Source of the DNA: Methanobacteriota archaeon
GTDB lineage: Archaea; Thermoplasmatota; Poseidoniia; Poseidoniales; Poseidoniaceae
Assembly: GCA_002720095.2 (NCBI GenBank)
Contig: PBGP02000002.1
Span: 75,242-139,241, forward strand
Length of the DNA: 64,000 nucleotides
Reading direction: 5' to 3'
Positions within the stretch are counted from its first letter, which is position 1. Every line of letters begins with the position of its first letter. The position numbers and the translations under genes are program-made. Positions 40,835 through 49,538 of this stretch are shown one piece after another. The notes under the pieces are model-generated. The model was given only the letters and a program-made list of their open reading frames with translations. It had not been told where the DNA came from and searched no databases.

Positions 40835-41755
40835 CTAGTAACCTGTATTTACCACAGGAGTCGTGTCGGTTTCTGAGCAGAGTACAACGAGTAAATTACT
40901 TACCATAGTTGCTTTTTTATCCTCATCGAGTTCAATAATATCTTTAGAATTTAATTGCTCTAATGCTAATTCAACCATTCCCACAGCACCATCAACAATT
41001 TCTCTTCGTGCTGCAACTACAGCGCTTGCTTGTTGTCTTCGAAGCATTGCTTGGGCAATTTCTTGAGAATAGGCCAAATGACTAATTCTAGCTTCTAAGA
41101 CTTCAATCCCTGCTCTTTCAAGTCTCTCCTCCACAGAAGCTTGTAATTCATTTGCAACAACTTCTTGGTGACTTGATAGTGCTATTCCTCCTTTGTCTTT
41201 TTCTTCAATAATGTCGTATGGATATTTTGTTGCCATAGCTCTAAGAGCAGCTTCGCTTTGAATTTGGACGTACTCTTCATAGTGATCTACTTCAAACAAA
41301 GCTTCAGCAACATCGAAAACCTTCCAGACTACAATTGCTCCAATTAAAATTGGATTAGCATTTACATCATTTACTTTGATTTGTGACGACTCAAAATTTC
41401 TTATTCTCAAAGAAATTTTTCTTTTTTCATACAAAGGGTTGACGAAAAACCTAAAACCTTCGGTTTTAACAGTTCCAGAATACTTTCCAAAAAATAATAT
41501 TGCAGCACCATTATTTGGATGAATCATAATGTACGAATTACAGTAAATTATCCAAATTGGTCCCAAGATTGAAATGTTTATTATCCATCCAAATTCAGGA
41601 TAAATAATAAAAATTGTTAAAATGATAACACCTAAAAGACTATGAAAAAACAGTCCAACGAATCCATTCAGAGTATTTTTTTCTATATCTTTGATGATTG
41701 AAACAGGAGATTGTTCGTTTGATGTTGGTTTTTTTGACGTGTTCTTGCCATCCAT
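40835..41755 (-). CDS. SPFH/Band 7 (stomatin-prohibitin-like) membrane protein
   Basis: 306 residues. After a polar N-terminus there are two hydrophobic segments (about 30-50 and 57-75). The SPFH domain follows: MIHPNNGAAILFFGKYSGTV, EGFRFFVNPLYEKRKISLR, VNANPILIGAIVVWKV, and a helical coiled-coil region with ERLERAGIEVLEARISHLAY and AMLRRQQASAVVAARREIVD, all classic for the family. SPFH proteins form oligomeric membrane scaffolds. No NfeD partner or FtsH protease is adjacent. Confidence 0.92.
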   Translation of the reverse strand: MDGKNTSKKPTSNEQSPVSIIKDIEKNTLNGFVGLFFHSLLGVIILTIFIIYPEFGWIINISILGPIWIIYCNSYIMIHPNNGAAILFFGKYSGTVKTEGFRFFVNPLYEKRKISLRIRNFESSQIKVNDVNANPILIGAIVVWKVFDVAEALFEVDHYEEYVQIQSEAALRAMATKYPYDIIEEKDKGGIALSSHQEVVANELQASVEERLERAGIEVLEARISHLAYSQEIAQAMLRRQQASAVVAARREIVDGAVGMVELALEQLNSKDIIELDEDKKATMVSNLLVVLCSETDTTPVVNTGY

Positions 41756-41897
41756 GTTAAATACTATTTAATACTAGGTAAATAGACTTACGTTTTTTAA
41801 ATTATTTTTCTGTTAATTAGTGACAATTTTTCAGGGTGCGATAATTTTGGAAAAAATATAGGGAAAGATTCAATCGTGTGATAGTTCTAGAAGATTT

Positions 41898-42677
41898 ATG
41901 CAGGGCACCAAAAATAGATTTATTGGAACTATTTTTCTCATTGCACCCGCTGTGGCAATGTTTGTATTGTTTCATCCTGCTGTTGGATTTGTACCAGCCG
42001 AGTTAATTTCAAACGGAGATCCAATGGCTCCATGGGCCGCGGCAATTGTAGGATTAGTTCCGGGATATTTACTTTTCAAGAGGGTAGTTACGGTTAGAGG
42101 ACATGAATGGCACCGACTTCAGGCAATCAAAAAATTATCAAAACATTATAAAAATGAGAGTTTGAAAGCTTGGAACGAAGATAGTCATTTGGTTTTAACA
42201 ACAGACAAAGGGTCTGTTCAAGTAGGAAATCTAACTCAGAATGCTCTTCAGAAAATGCAAGGTAAAATTGGTGATTTAATGATGGATAATACAGAAGCAG
42301 GAGTAGAGATTGATTCTAAAAGTGATGTCAAATTTCTAGCCGATCTAAATCATGTTAATCTAGCATCTTCAAGAATTGGGGGTGCTAACACATTGGATGA
42401 AACCGTCAAAAAAACAACGCGTTCCGATATAGAAAAAAGTAGTGTAATGGACAATTTATTAGATTGGATTGCTTTGAAATTATCCAATCGAAAAAGTAAG
42501 TCTATTTCAGAAAAACAAAATTTATCACCTAATGATACTATAATTACAGAGAATGTTTTATCCTTAGGAGCATCTAATTATGAACAATCTGTATCAAATA
42601 GTTGGCATTGCAGAAGCTGCGGTGAGACGAATTCCATTAATTCGGCTTATTGTGAATTATGTGGTTCTTCGAGATAA
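41898..42677 (+). CDS. Membrane protein with C-terminal RanBP2-type zinc finger
   Basis: 259 residues. Two hydrophobic segments near the N-terminus (about 10-30 and 45-62), separated by a short loop with NGDPMAPW, are followed by a cytoplasmic region of about 170 residues. The last 25 residues hold SWHCRSCGETNSINSAYCEL plus CGSSR, that is W-x-C-x2-C-x3-N-x6-C-x2-C, the RanBP2-type zinc-finger consensus, common in eukaryotes and scattered in prokaryotes. The function is unknown; the finger may bind RNA or protein. It precedes dnaJ on the same strand by 56 bp. Confidence 0.75.
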   Translation: MQGTKNRFIGTIFLIAPAVAMFVLFHPAVGFVPAELISNGDPMAPWAAAIVGLVPGYLLFKRVVTVRGHEWHRLQAIKKLSKHYKNESLKAWNEDSHLVLTTDKGSVQVGNLTQNALQKMQGKIGDLMMDNTEAGVEIDSKSDVKFLADLNHVNLASSRIGGANTLDETVKKTTRSDIEKSSVMDNLLDWIALKLSNRKSKSISEKQNLSPNDTIITENVLSLGASNYEQSVSNSWHCRSCGETNSINSAYCELCGSSR

Positions 42678-42733
42678 TGATAATTTTTAGCGAATTATTC
42701 ATATCACTCGGATAGTCCGCTATATCGAGGCTT

Positions 42734-43861
42734 ATGGCTGATAAGCGAGATTACTATGAGGTACTTGGTGTATCTAGAGATGCAACAGAAAAGGAATTAA
42801 AAAAATCTTTTAGATCTCTGGCGAGAAAATATCATCCAGATAAAAATTCTAGCTCAGATGCTGAAAAAAAGTTTAAGGAGATACAAGAAGCCTTTGCAGT
42901 ACTTTCAGACAGTGAAAAAAGAGCACAATATGATCGTTTCGGTCATTCAGGACCTAGCATGGGTGGAGGATTTTCAGGGTTCGACATAAGATATGAGGAC
43001 CTCTTTGGTTCAGGTCTTGAAGATTTATTTTCTAACTTTTTTGGCGGTGGAGGACGTCAAACTAGGTCTAGGCAAGCTAGAGGTAAAAGCATATTAGTTA
43101 GAAAAAAAATCCCCTTTCAAATGGCCTTTGATGGTGGTTCAGAAGAAGTTTCAATTGATACTTTTTTATCCTGTGATGTGTGTTCAGGAACAGGCGCTAA
43201 AAGTCGTGATGAAATACAAATTTGCTCAACATGCAGAGGACAAGGTCATGTAACCCAAACTAGACAAGTTGGACCATTCTTACAGCAGACAAATGTCACT
43301 TGCCCAGATTGTAAGGGTAGGGGAAAAATTATTCTCAACCCTTGTAATATTTGTAACGGAGATGGAAGAAACAAGAAAAAACAAACAATTAGATTTAATG
43401 TCCCAGCGGGAGTTGATTCTGGCATGAGATTGAGAATGAGAGGAAAAGGACATGTACCACAACAGGGCGGAATTGCAGGGGATTTAGAAATCGAATTGAT
43501 TTTAGAGGAACATCCGTGGTTTGAAAGAGATGGCTCAGAATTATTAATGTCTCTTCCAGTAGGGTTTCCAGATTTGTTACTTGGGAAAAAAATGGAGATT
43601 CCACATCCAGATGGTAAACCTCTGGTTATCAAAATACCTCCTAACTCACTCTCAGGGCATACACTGAACATTTCAGGGAGAGGACTTCCAAACGGAAGAG
43701 GTAGAAGAGGAGATGTGATAATATTGCTGAAATTATTTATTCCTAAAAAACCAAGTAAGTCTGTAAAATCAAAAATTGAATCCTTAAGAAATGATTTGAC
43801 AGTTCCAGATAATGATTTACAATCAACGATTATTGATGAAGCTAATGATAGAAGATCATAA
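42734..43861 (+). CDS. dnaJ: Chaperone protein DnaJ (type I Hsp40)
   Basis: 375 residues, the usual length. The J domain at the N-terminus ([20 protein letters not shown]) has the HPD tripeptide in KYHPDKN. A short Gly/Phe-rich linker follows (about 75-115). Four CxxCxGxG repeats form the zinc domain: [24 protein letters not shown] and CNICNGDG, the last with Asp. The substrate-binding C-terminal domain is complete. It stimulates DnaK ATPase and holds unfolded proteins. No dnaK or grpE is next to it, although these often cluster. Confidence 0.97.
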   Translation: MADKRDYYEVLGVSRDATEKELKKSFRSLARKYHPDKNSSSDAEKKFKEIQEAFAVLSDSEKRAQYDRFGHSGPSMGGGFSGFDIRYEDLFGSGLEDLFSNFFGGGGRQTRSRQARGKSILVRKKIPFQMAFDGGSEEVSIDTFLSCDVCSGTGAKSRDEIQICSTCRGQGHVTQTRQVGPFLQQTNVTCPDCKGRGKIILNPCNICNGDGRNKKKQTIRFNVPAGVDSGMRLRMRGKGHVPQQGGIAGDLEIELILEEHPWFERDGSELLMSLPVGFPDLLLGKKMEIPHPDGKPLVIKIPPNSLSGHTLNISGRGLPNGRGRRGDVIILLKLFIPKKPSKSVKSKIESLRNDLTVPDNDLQSTIIDEANDRRS

Positions 43862-43887
43862 TTTCATATACTGAAGTGGGAAATAAG

Positions 43888-43960
43888 CGCCGTATGCAGG
43901 ACTCGAACCTGCGACCTGCGGATTAACAGTCCGCCGCTCCACCAACTAAGCTAATACGGC
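43888..43960 (-). tRNA. tRNA-Asn (anticodon GTT)
   Basis: On the minus strand the sequence folds as a full cloverleaf of 73 nt including the discriminator. The acceptor stem is GCCGTAT/ATACGGC (7 bp), the D arm contains AGCTTAGTTGGTGGAGC, the anticodon arm is GCGGA-CTGTTAA-TCCGC with GTT (plus-strand AAC at 43925-43927), and the T arm has GGTTCGAGTCC. CCA is not encoded and no intron is present. An A/T-rich element (AAATATCATA, minus strand, about 43983-43992) lies some 25-30 bp upstream and may be the TATA box. Confidence 0.97.
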
Positions 43961-44006
43961 AAGCAATCCGCCCACATGACTATGATATTTCATGCCTTCG
44001 TTTAAT

Positions 44007-46469
44007 CTAAACTAATTCAGCTTCAATTATTTCAGCTTCCAATATCTCGTTAACTGATGTGTTTGCAGAATTATTATGTATTTTATTTCTTAAAATATTT
44101 TTAATTAAAGTTTGACTCCTGTCATTAATTAAAATTATTGAAAAAATTACCAACAATGAAATAATTATTGGTATCCACCAGTTTTCTTGAATCCAGATAA
44201 TCATTCCTTCAAAACCACTTAATTTTTCCTCTTCAATTTCGTAATTTGGGTGCACATATTGTGTTCTTTGCATTGTAACTTCTGCAACTCCATTCTCTAA
44301 TACTTCCCATCCTCTAGATTCATTGATTCCTAAATTTATTTGCACGGGATTAAATCTAAGTCTTACTTCTACATTATATTCGGCACGCGGCCCTAAGTCT
44401 CCTCCTGTAAAGCAACTGCCAATTGAAGTACCTTGGACATCTACTGCCCACCAAGAACCCACGTCAGTTCCACCTTCAATTTCTATCTCTTGTTCATCGA
44501 TGTTTGTTTCTTCATAATTTCCGTCTCCATCTGAATCTAAAGCAAGTCTAAGAATACTTGATGTAGGACAAAAAATAGATGGTGTGATTGGATTGTATTC
44601 TAAATCTGCATAAATTAGTGTAGTTCCTTTAGGTACAAAAAATTCTTTCCTATGCGAAGACGCAGGAGGTAAGGCCGTATCACTGGTGAATACCGCAAAA
44701 TCACCTTTCCAAGATTTAATGAGTCCAGATGTGGAAAACGTTTCTGAGGATTCAACCATCGTGAATTTGAAAATTTCCCAAGCATCAAAAACATCAACAT
44801 TATCATTATCCACCACTCCATCTCCGTTGATATCTCTTAATCTTTCTAACGTTATTGCTAGACCAACAGCGTTATCGGCATTTACAAGACCGTACCCCTG
44901 CACATAATCTAAAGAATGATTATTAAGTCCTAAACTGTAGTTATCAGCAAGATTTTCTCCTTCAATAATATAGTCTGAGGTTAATTTCAATATCACTTCA
45001 ATTTCATGAATTTTTCTTCCAGCTTCCTGTGGAGGAGAAATACCGCTTGGATCATGCAATATTGGGTTATTTGTCGAATCAAGATCTTCGTCATAATCAC
45101 TCATTTTTAGTGAGGGTGCAGCTTGCCACAGTAATGCTGCTAAACCTGCAACATGCGGAGTAGCCATACTTGTTCCACTTATAGCCAAATAGTAGTAATC
45201 TAATTCTCCTGAACCTAAATCTCCAGCACCACTGCCAGCACCGATCATAGTTGCCCGAGCAGCAGTTGACCATATATCTACACCAGGTGCTGATACATCA
45301 GGCCATGTATCCTTGTTTGAAATGTCTCCTCTACTAGAAAAATCAGCCATACCTACACCATTTCTGTTAGTAGCAGCAACACCGATAGCAACAGGTACTT
45401 TTGCAAAAATATTAGATTGATCCTCATCTCCGTCACCACCATCATTACCATTTGCGAATATAACAGCTACATTATTCTCAATACTAATTTTCTCGATAAT
45501 TTGTACAGTTAAATCATTTGCATCTATGGAATCAAATGGAAACCCTGGGCCCCATGAATTCGTCACAACCCTGATATTCCAAGCTTGTTGAGTTACAGAC
45601 CCTGGTTTTGAGAGCTGGTATACATATTCTAAAGCAGAATATTCATCCAAAGTAAATGCTAATTCACCCATAGAGAGTCCAACTAACCATGAATTAGGCG
45701 CTATTCCTCGTTTATTTCCTGCTGACGCATCACCGTTACCTGCTACAGTTCCTGCACAATGAGTTCCATGTCCACTTGATGTGTCTGTATCTGATGCAGG
45801 TACCCATAAAAAATCAGGAGTACTTGAACCAGAGCCTTGATTCAGTTTTGCGTTGTAAATCACCTTATCATTTGGCTCTGGCTTTACAGGATTGTTCGGT
45901 GATTGTGGAGTGTAATCCAAATCGGGGTGAGAAGCATCAATCCCACTGTCAACAACAACAACTGTAATTCCATCACCTCTAATTTGTGTTGATGTGGAAA
46001 AGCCGTTTACGTCCATTAATTGCCTATTCCATGTATCAATTGCTTTTATTGTATGAACAGTTTGGTCCATGTAATATTTTATTGGAGAGTTCCATTCAAC
46101 CCACTTTATTTCTTTTATTCCCGCTAAAATACTAATGTTTTTAGCAGGCCCTGAAGCGAAAATAGAAGGTATTACTGTAGTTTTGTATATTGGATTAAAA
46201 CCATTCTCGATTAAAATGCTTTCTTCGGTTTTTCCATTTTCTCCAGAATCAAATTGTACAATTATTTGTACTATGTCGTTATTTGTCCCCATAGATATTC
46301 TTTTCCAGAGTGCGCTATCGATTACATTATCTAAATTATGATTAAGAAAATTATTGTTTTTGATATGTTCTTCAGAAAATTTTTGATTTTGATTATTTGT
46401 TGAAATAGTTGAAATTGGCATAAATAGAATTATTGCAACTGTTAGCACAACGCATCCTTTCCAATTCAT
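44007..46469 (-). CDS. Secreted subtilisin-like protease (S8) with propeptide, dockerin-like motif and membrane anchor
   Basis: 820 residues. Signal peptide (MNWKGCVVLTVAIILFMPIS), then an I9-like propeptide region (about 60-135, DIVQIIVQFDSGENG). The catalytic domain has D174 in VVVVDSGIDASHPDL, H234 in SGHGTHCAG and S434 in SGTSMATPHVAG, with N342 in ANGNDGG as the oxyanion residue. A calcium or dockerin-like loop DINGDGVVDNDNVDVFD lies near residue 580, followed by a beta-rich domain (about 620-745). One membrane helix (about 770-790) precedes a short cytoplasmic tail. It probably degrades external protein or processes surface proteins; unlike the protease at 16.3 kb, it follows the canonical plan. 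Confidence 0.95.
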   Translation of the reverse strand: MNWKGCVVLTVAIILFMPISTISTNNQNQKFSEEHIKNNNFLNHNLDNVIDSALWKRISMGTNNDIVQIIVQFDSGENGKTEESILIENGFNPIYKTTVIPSIFASGPAKNISILAGIKEIKWVEWNSPIKYYMDQTVHTIKAIDTWNRQLMDVNGFSTSTQIRGDGITVVVVDSGIDASHPDLDYTPQSPNNPVKPEPNDKVIYNAKLNQGSGSSTPDFLWVPASDTDTSSGHGTHCAGTVAGNGDASAGNKRGIAPNSWLVGLSMGELAFTLDEYSALEYVYQLSKPGSVTQQAWNIRVVTNSWGPGFPFDSIDANDLTVQIIEKISIENNVAVIFANGNDGGDGDEDQSNIFAKVPVAIGVAATNRNGVGMADFSSRGDISNKDTWPDVSAPGVDIWSTAARATMIGAGSGAGDLGSGELDYYYLAISGTSMATPHVAGLAALLWQAAPSLKMSDYDEDLDSTNNPILHDPSGISPPQEAGRKIHEIEVILKLTSDYIIEGENLADNYSLGLNNHSLDYVQGYGLVNADNAVGLAITLERLRDINGDGVVDNDNVDVFDAWEIFKFTMVESSETFSTSGLIKSWKGDFAVFTSDTALPPASSHRKEFFVPKGTTLIYADLEYNPITPSIFCPTSSILRLALDSDGDGNYEETNIDEQEIEIEGGTDVGSWWAVDVQGTSIGSCFTGGDLGPRAEYNVEVRLRFNPVQINLGINESRGWEVLENGVAEVTMQRTQYVHPNYEIEEEKLSGFEGMIIWIQENWWIPIIISLLVIFSIILINDRSQTLIKNILRNKIHNNSANTSVNEILEAEIIEAELV

Positions 46470-46537
46470 ATGTTATCCCGTGATACTAAATACGTTTGAA
46501 TGCCACGCATAAATGTATGCAAAACAATTAATTTTAA

Positions 46538-47488
46538 CTATTCCCACTCAATGGTACCAGGTGGTTTATGTGTAATGTCATAAACAACTCTATTGACAGA
46601 TTCTTTCAAAGAATTGGTAATTCTTGTGGAGATTCTTTGTAGTACTTCATATGGAATTTCAGAAAACTTTGCACTCATGCCATCCAAGCTTTGTACGGCT
46701 CTAACAACCACAGTTTCACCATATGCTCTGACATCACCGTGTACGCCAACTGATTTTACAGGTAATAACGCAGCAAAATATTGCCATGGAATTTGCATTT
46801 TTCCTTTTTCCGCAGCAATTTCAAATTCTTCTTCCACAATTGAACATGCTTCTCTGACAGAATATACTCTTTCTTTGGTGACAGCACCGAGACATCGAAT
46901 TGCCAGACCAGGTCCTGGAAATGGCTGACGCTCAGCAACTTTAATGTCGAGTTTTCTAGCCAATTCACGAACTTCATCTTTGTATAGATCTCTTAGTGGT
47001 TCGACTACTAACAAATCTATTTCTTCAGGTAAACCTCCAACATTATGGTGACTTTTTATCGTGTCCCTAACACCTCCTCCTGATTCAATCCAATCTGGAG
47101 CAATTGTACCCTGAACAAGATATTTTGCATTCACTTTATCTTGTTCTTCCTCAAAAATTCTGATAAATAATTCACCAATTATCTTTCTTTTAATCTCTGG
47201 TTCGGTAACACCCTTAAGTGCCTCCAAATACCTTTCTTCTGCAAATATCGTTGTAAGATTTAAACCGAGTGACGAAAGCATATCTTCAATATCTTTAGTT
47301 TCATTTTTTCTCATTAAACCAGTATCTACGTAAACACAGTGTAATTTATCACCAACAGCTTGATTAGCAATTACAGCCGCAACTGTTGAATCTACACCCC
47401 CACTACATGCTATAATAGCAATATCGTCTATTTCATTTTTCATTTTTTGAGCGGCTTCTTCAATGAATAACGCCGAATCAAACATCAT
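46538..47488 (-). CDS. guaAb: GMP synthase subunit B (ATP-pyrophosphatase)
   Basis: 316 residues. It activates XMP with ATP for amination to GMP. The N-type PP-loop ACSGGVDSTVAAVIA lies near residues 28-42, followed by VYVDTGLMRKNE. The dimerisation domain contains VAERQPFPGPGLAIRCLG and ends in ITHKPPGTIEWE, the family C-terminus. The glutaminase domain is absent, as in archaea that encode it separately (guaAa); that subunit is not in the window. The ATG overlaps the stop of purE by 4 nt, so the pair is co-transcribed. Confidence 0.95.
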   Translation of the reverse strand: MMFDSALFIEEAAQKMKNEIDDIAIIACSGGVDSTVAAVIANQAVGDKLHCVYVDTGLMRKNETKDIEDMLSSLGLNLTTIFAEERYLEALKGVTEPEIKRKIIGELFIRIFEEEQDKVNAKYLVQGTIAPDWIESGGGVRDTIKSHHNVGGLPEEIDLLVVEPLRDLYKDEVRELARKLDIKVAERQPFPGPGLAIRCLGAVTKERVYSVREACSIVEEEFEIAAEKGKMQIPWQYFAALLPVKSVGVHGDVRAYGETVVVRAVQSLDGMSAKFSEIPYEVLQRISTRITNSLKESVNRVVYDITHKPPGTIEWE

Positions 47489-47967
47489 GCATCCCTACCA
47501 TTTACCTCTGCATCCATGTTCTTTACTCTTTCAATTTGATCAAGTTTGTTTTGTTTGAGGGCATTCGCGAATTTTTCATTTCCAAGTGCTAGTATCTGGG
47601 TTGCTAGGTATCCTGCATTATCTCCGCGGTCTACACCCACAGTTGCAGCTGGAACACCAGGCGGTAATTGTGCAATAGAAAGAAGACTGTCAAATGGTAC
47701 TTTCCCTCCACAGGGTACACCAATCACTGGTTTAGTTGTAAGTGCAGCAACGGCTCCAGGTAAGGCTGCGGCTAAGCCCGCCATAGCGATAAAAACAGTA
47801 CAACCCTCTACTTCAGCATCTCGTACAATTTGTTCAACGAAGGCAGGTGACCTGTGCGCACTGGCAACACGTAATTGATAAGATACTTCGAACTGATCGA
47901 GTATCTTAGTACATTTTTCGGCTACAGGCATATCAGATTTAGAACCAAGAAGTATTGTTACGTCCAT
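47485..47967 (-). CDS. purE: N5-carboxyaminoimidazole ribonucleotide mutase
   Basis: 160 residues from ATG 47967 (MDVTILLGSKSDM fits the family start); an upstream ATG at 47985 adds six residues. It carries the PurE signature GSKSDMPVAEKC, RVASAHRSPAFVEQIV with the active-site His, and the AMAGLAAALPGAVAALTTKPVIGVPCGG block. It interconverts N5-CAIR and CAIR in purine synthesis. It forms a two-gene operon with guaAb, and no purK is visible nearby. It could act as a class I or class II enzyme; the short length and sequence fit class I. Confidence 0.93.
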   Translation of the reverse strand: MDVTILLGSKSDMPVAEKCTKILDQFEVSYQLRVASAHRSPAFVEQIVRDAEVEGCTVFIAMAGLAAALPGAVAALTTKPVIGVPCGGKVPFDSLLSIAQLPPGVPAATVGVDRGDNAGYLATQILALGNEKFANALKQNKLDQIERVKNMDAEVNGRDA

Positions 47968-48004
47968 ATTTAGTGCGAGTATCATTAGGTTGAAATAAAT
48001 TTCA

Positions 48005-48853
48005 TTACTTTTTAATGTAATATTTTTCTAAATATTCGATTCCACGAAGGGAATTTACGTCGAACTCTGATAAATTATATCCCAAGAATTGGGTTAATGA
48101 TGGAATTGCTAAACCTCTGATTTCTTTCTCAACAAATGGATCTTGTCGTATTCCTCCTTTCTGCCACCATTCGAGTGAAAAATAATACGAATTATCATCT
48201 TTAAATGATGAGAGTTCCATTGTAGATTCTTTGTTTTTCTTGTATGCTATTACTGTGTTCAGTGGTTTGAGAGATTCTGATGCCCATTTCCAACCAGATT
48301 CAGATAATTTATCCATTGGTAAGTTTTTACTCGGATCGTAATGAACTATCCAAATAGCAGATGGAGAACTGAAATAAAATGAGCCAAATGCTAACCATTC
48401 TATCCATAATATGACATTTGGAATTATCATTAAATTCCAAAACATTGTATTGGCAGGTTTAAATACAATTCCAATACATAACAGTCCTATTGAAATAAAT
48501 AACCATATCATTCTTGTATTTATTACTAGTCCGTACATAACCAAGTGTGGTCTTGGATTATCATGATAATTTGATATGTATATTATGCTAAGTCCTAATA
48601 CTAATGGACCCGTAAACAATAATATCGCACCTATGAATTCTGAAAAGTTTGTTCTGTGGTCCAGCAGAGTAAATAAGATTCCAATACCTAGAATTAGAAG
48701 ACTCCAACAAGTGGGGTAGAGTAGTTTTTTTAGTAAAGGTTCCAGTCTTTTACGATGCCAGAACTTTAAATCATGGGGATGAAATTCATATTTTTCGAGA
48801 TGATAGGTAGATTTTTTTTCGATTGATTCAAGATTTATTTCAGAATCATTCAA
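48005..48853 (-). CDS. Polytopic membrane protein, unknown function
   Basis: 282 residues. The start is TTG, well supported by GAGGTG 6 nt upstream. A charged N-terminus of about 40 residues precedes four hydrophobic segments (about 46-65, 73-93, 113-132 and 137-158). The C-terminal 120 residues are soluble and mixed alpha/beta. No catalytic pattern is recognised. It ends 38 bp upstream of purE on the same strand. Confidence 0.65.
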   Translation of the reverse strand: MNDSEINLESIEKKSTYHLEKYEFHPHDLKFWHRKRLEPLLKKLLYPTCWSLLILGIGILFTLLDHRTNFSEFIGAILLFTGPLVLGLSIIYISNYHDNPRPHLVMYGLVINTRMIWLFISIGLLCIGIVFKPANTMFWNLMIIPNVILWIEWLAFGSFYFSSPSAIWIVHYDPSKNLPMDKLSESGWKWASESLKPLNTVIAYKKNKESTMELSSFKDDNSYYFSLEWWQKGGIRQDPFVEKEIRGLAIPSLTQFLGYNLSEFDVNSLRGIEYLEKYYIKK

Positions 48854-48946
48854 CTACAACACCTCTTCAATGATGGTTGCTAACACTATTGATATAAAAC
48901 CGTAGACTCAAGAAAGTTATTATGCCGTCTTCATTCATAACGATTT

Positions 48947-49537
48947 ATGAATAATGTAAGTGAAGATGGTCAGTGGATGTATGATGGTAGTAAATGGGTA
49001 CCCTCCAATACGAATGGACCTGCTACCCCGAAAAAAAATGCACCTGAAATTTCAGTAAATAATTCTGGGAAAAAATCAGAGCGAATTAGTGAGGTTGGTT
49101 GGTGGATATCACAAGGAGTTACGCAATTTTTTATATTAATTGGATTTATTATGATGGTAATGTCTGCTGGGTATTCTCATTCTGCTTCTTATACAGAGGG
49201 TCCGGTAGTTCCAGATCAAAATGATTATGACACTGATAAAAACGGTCTTGAACCTGGAGAAATTGAAAACTTTACAAAAGATTTTGAAATTTATCAAGAT
49301 TTACAAGAAAAACATTTGAAAGACAGGAATCAAGATACAGGAAATGCAGTCTATTGGGCATCTATTGGTCCTGGTTTTATTATCCTTGGCCTGTTGGTGT
49401 TTTGTTTGAACGATAACTCCAAAGAGATGTCTAATAGCTTGAGAATTACAATGATGATTGGTACTCTCTATTTACTTTCAAATATGCTTTTCGATGGTGG
49501 AGCAATCAATTTTATTGCAGGCATAGGAACAGAATAA
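48947..49537 (+). CDS. Small two-helix membrane protein with an N-terminal Trp-rich motif
   Basis: 196 residues. The N-terminus DGQWMYDGSKWVPSN resembles the short W-x-x-DG-x-x-W-x-P motif (DUF2510-like) found at the cytoplasmic end of many actinobacterial and archaeal membrane proteins. Hydrophobic segments lie at about 53-72, 128-147 and 160-180. A polar, Asp/Glu-rich loop (VVPDQNDYDTDKNGLEPGE) sits between the first two. No enzyme motif is seen. It is convergent with the next gene, one base apart. Confidence 0.65.
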   Translation: MNNVSEDGQWMYDGSKWVPSNTNGPATPKKNAPEISVNNSGKKSERISEVGWWISQGVTQFFILIGFIMMVMSAGYSHSASYTEGPVVPDQNDYDTDKNGLEPGEIENFTKDFEIYQDLQEKHLKDRNQDTGNAVYWASIGPGFIILGLLVFCLNDNSKEMSNSLRITMMIGTLYLLSNMLFDGGAINFIAGIGTE

Positions 49538-49538
49538 T

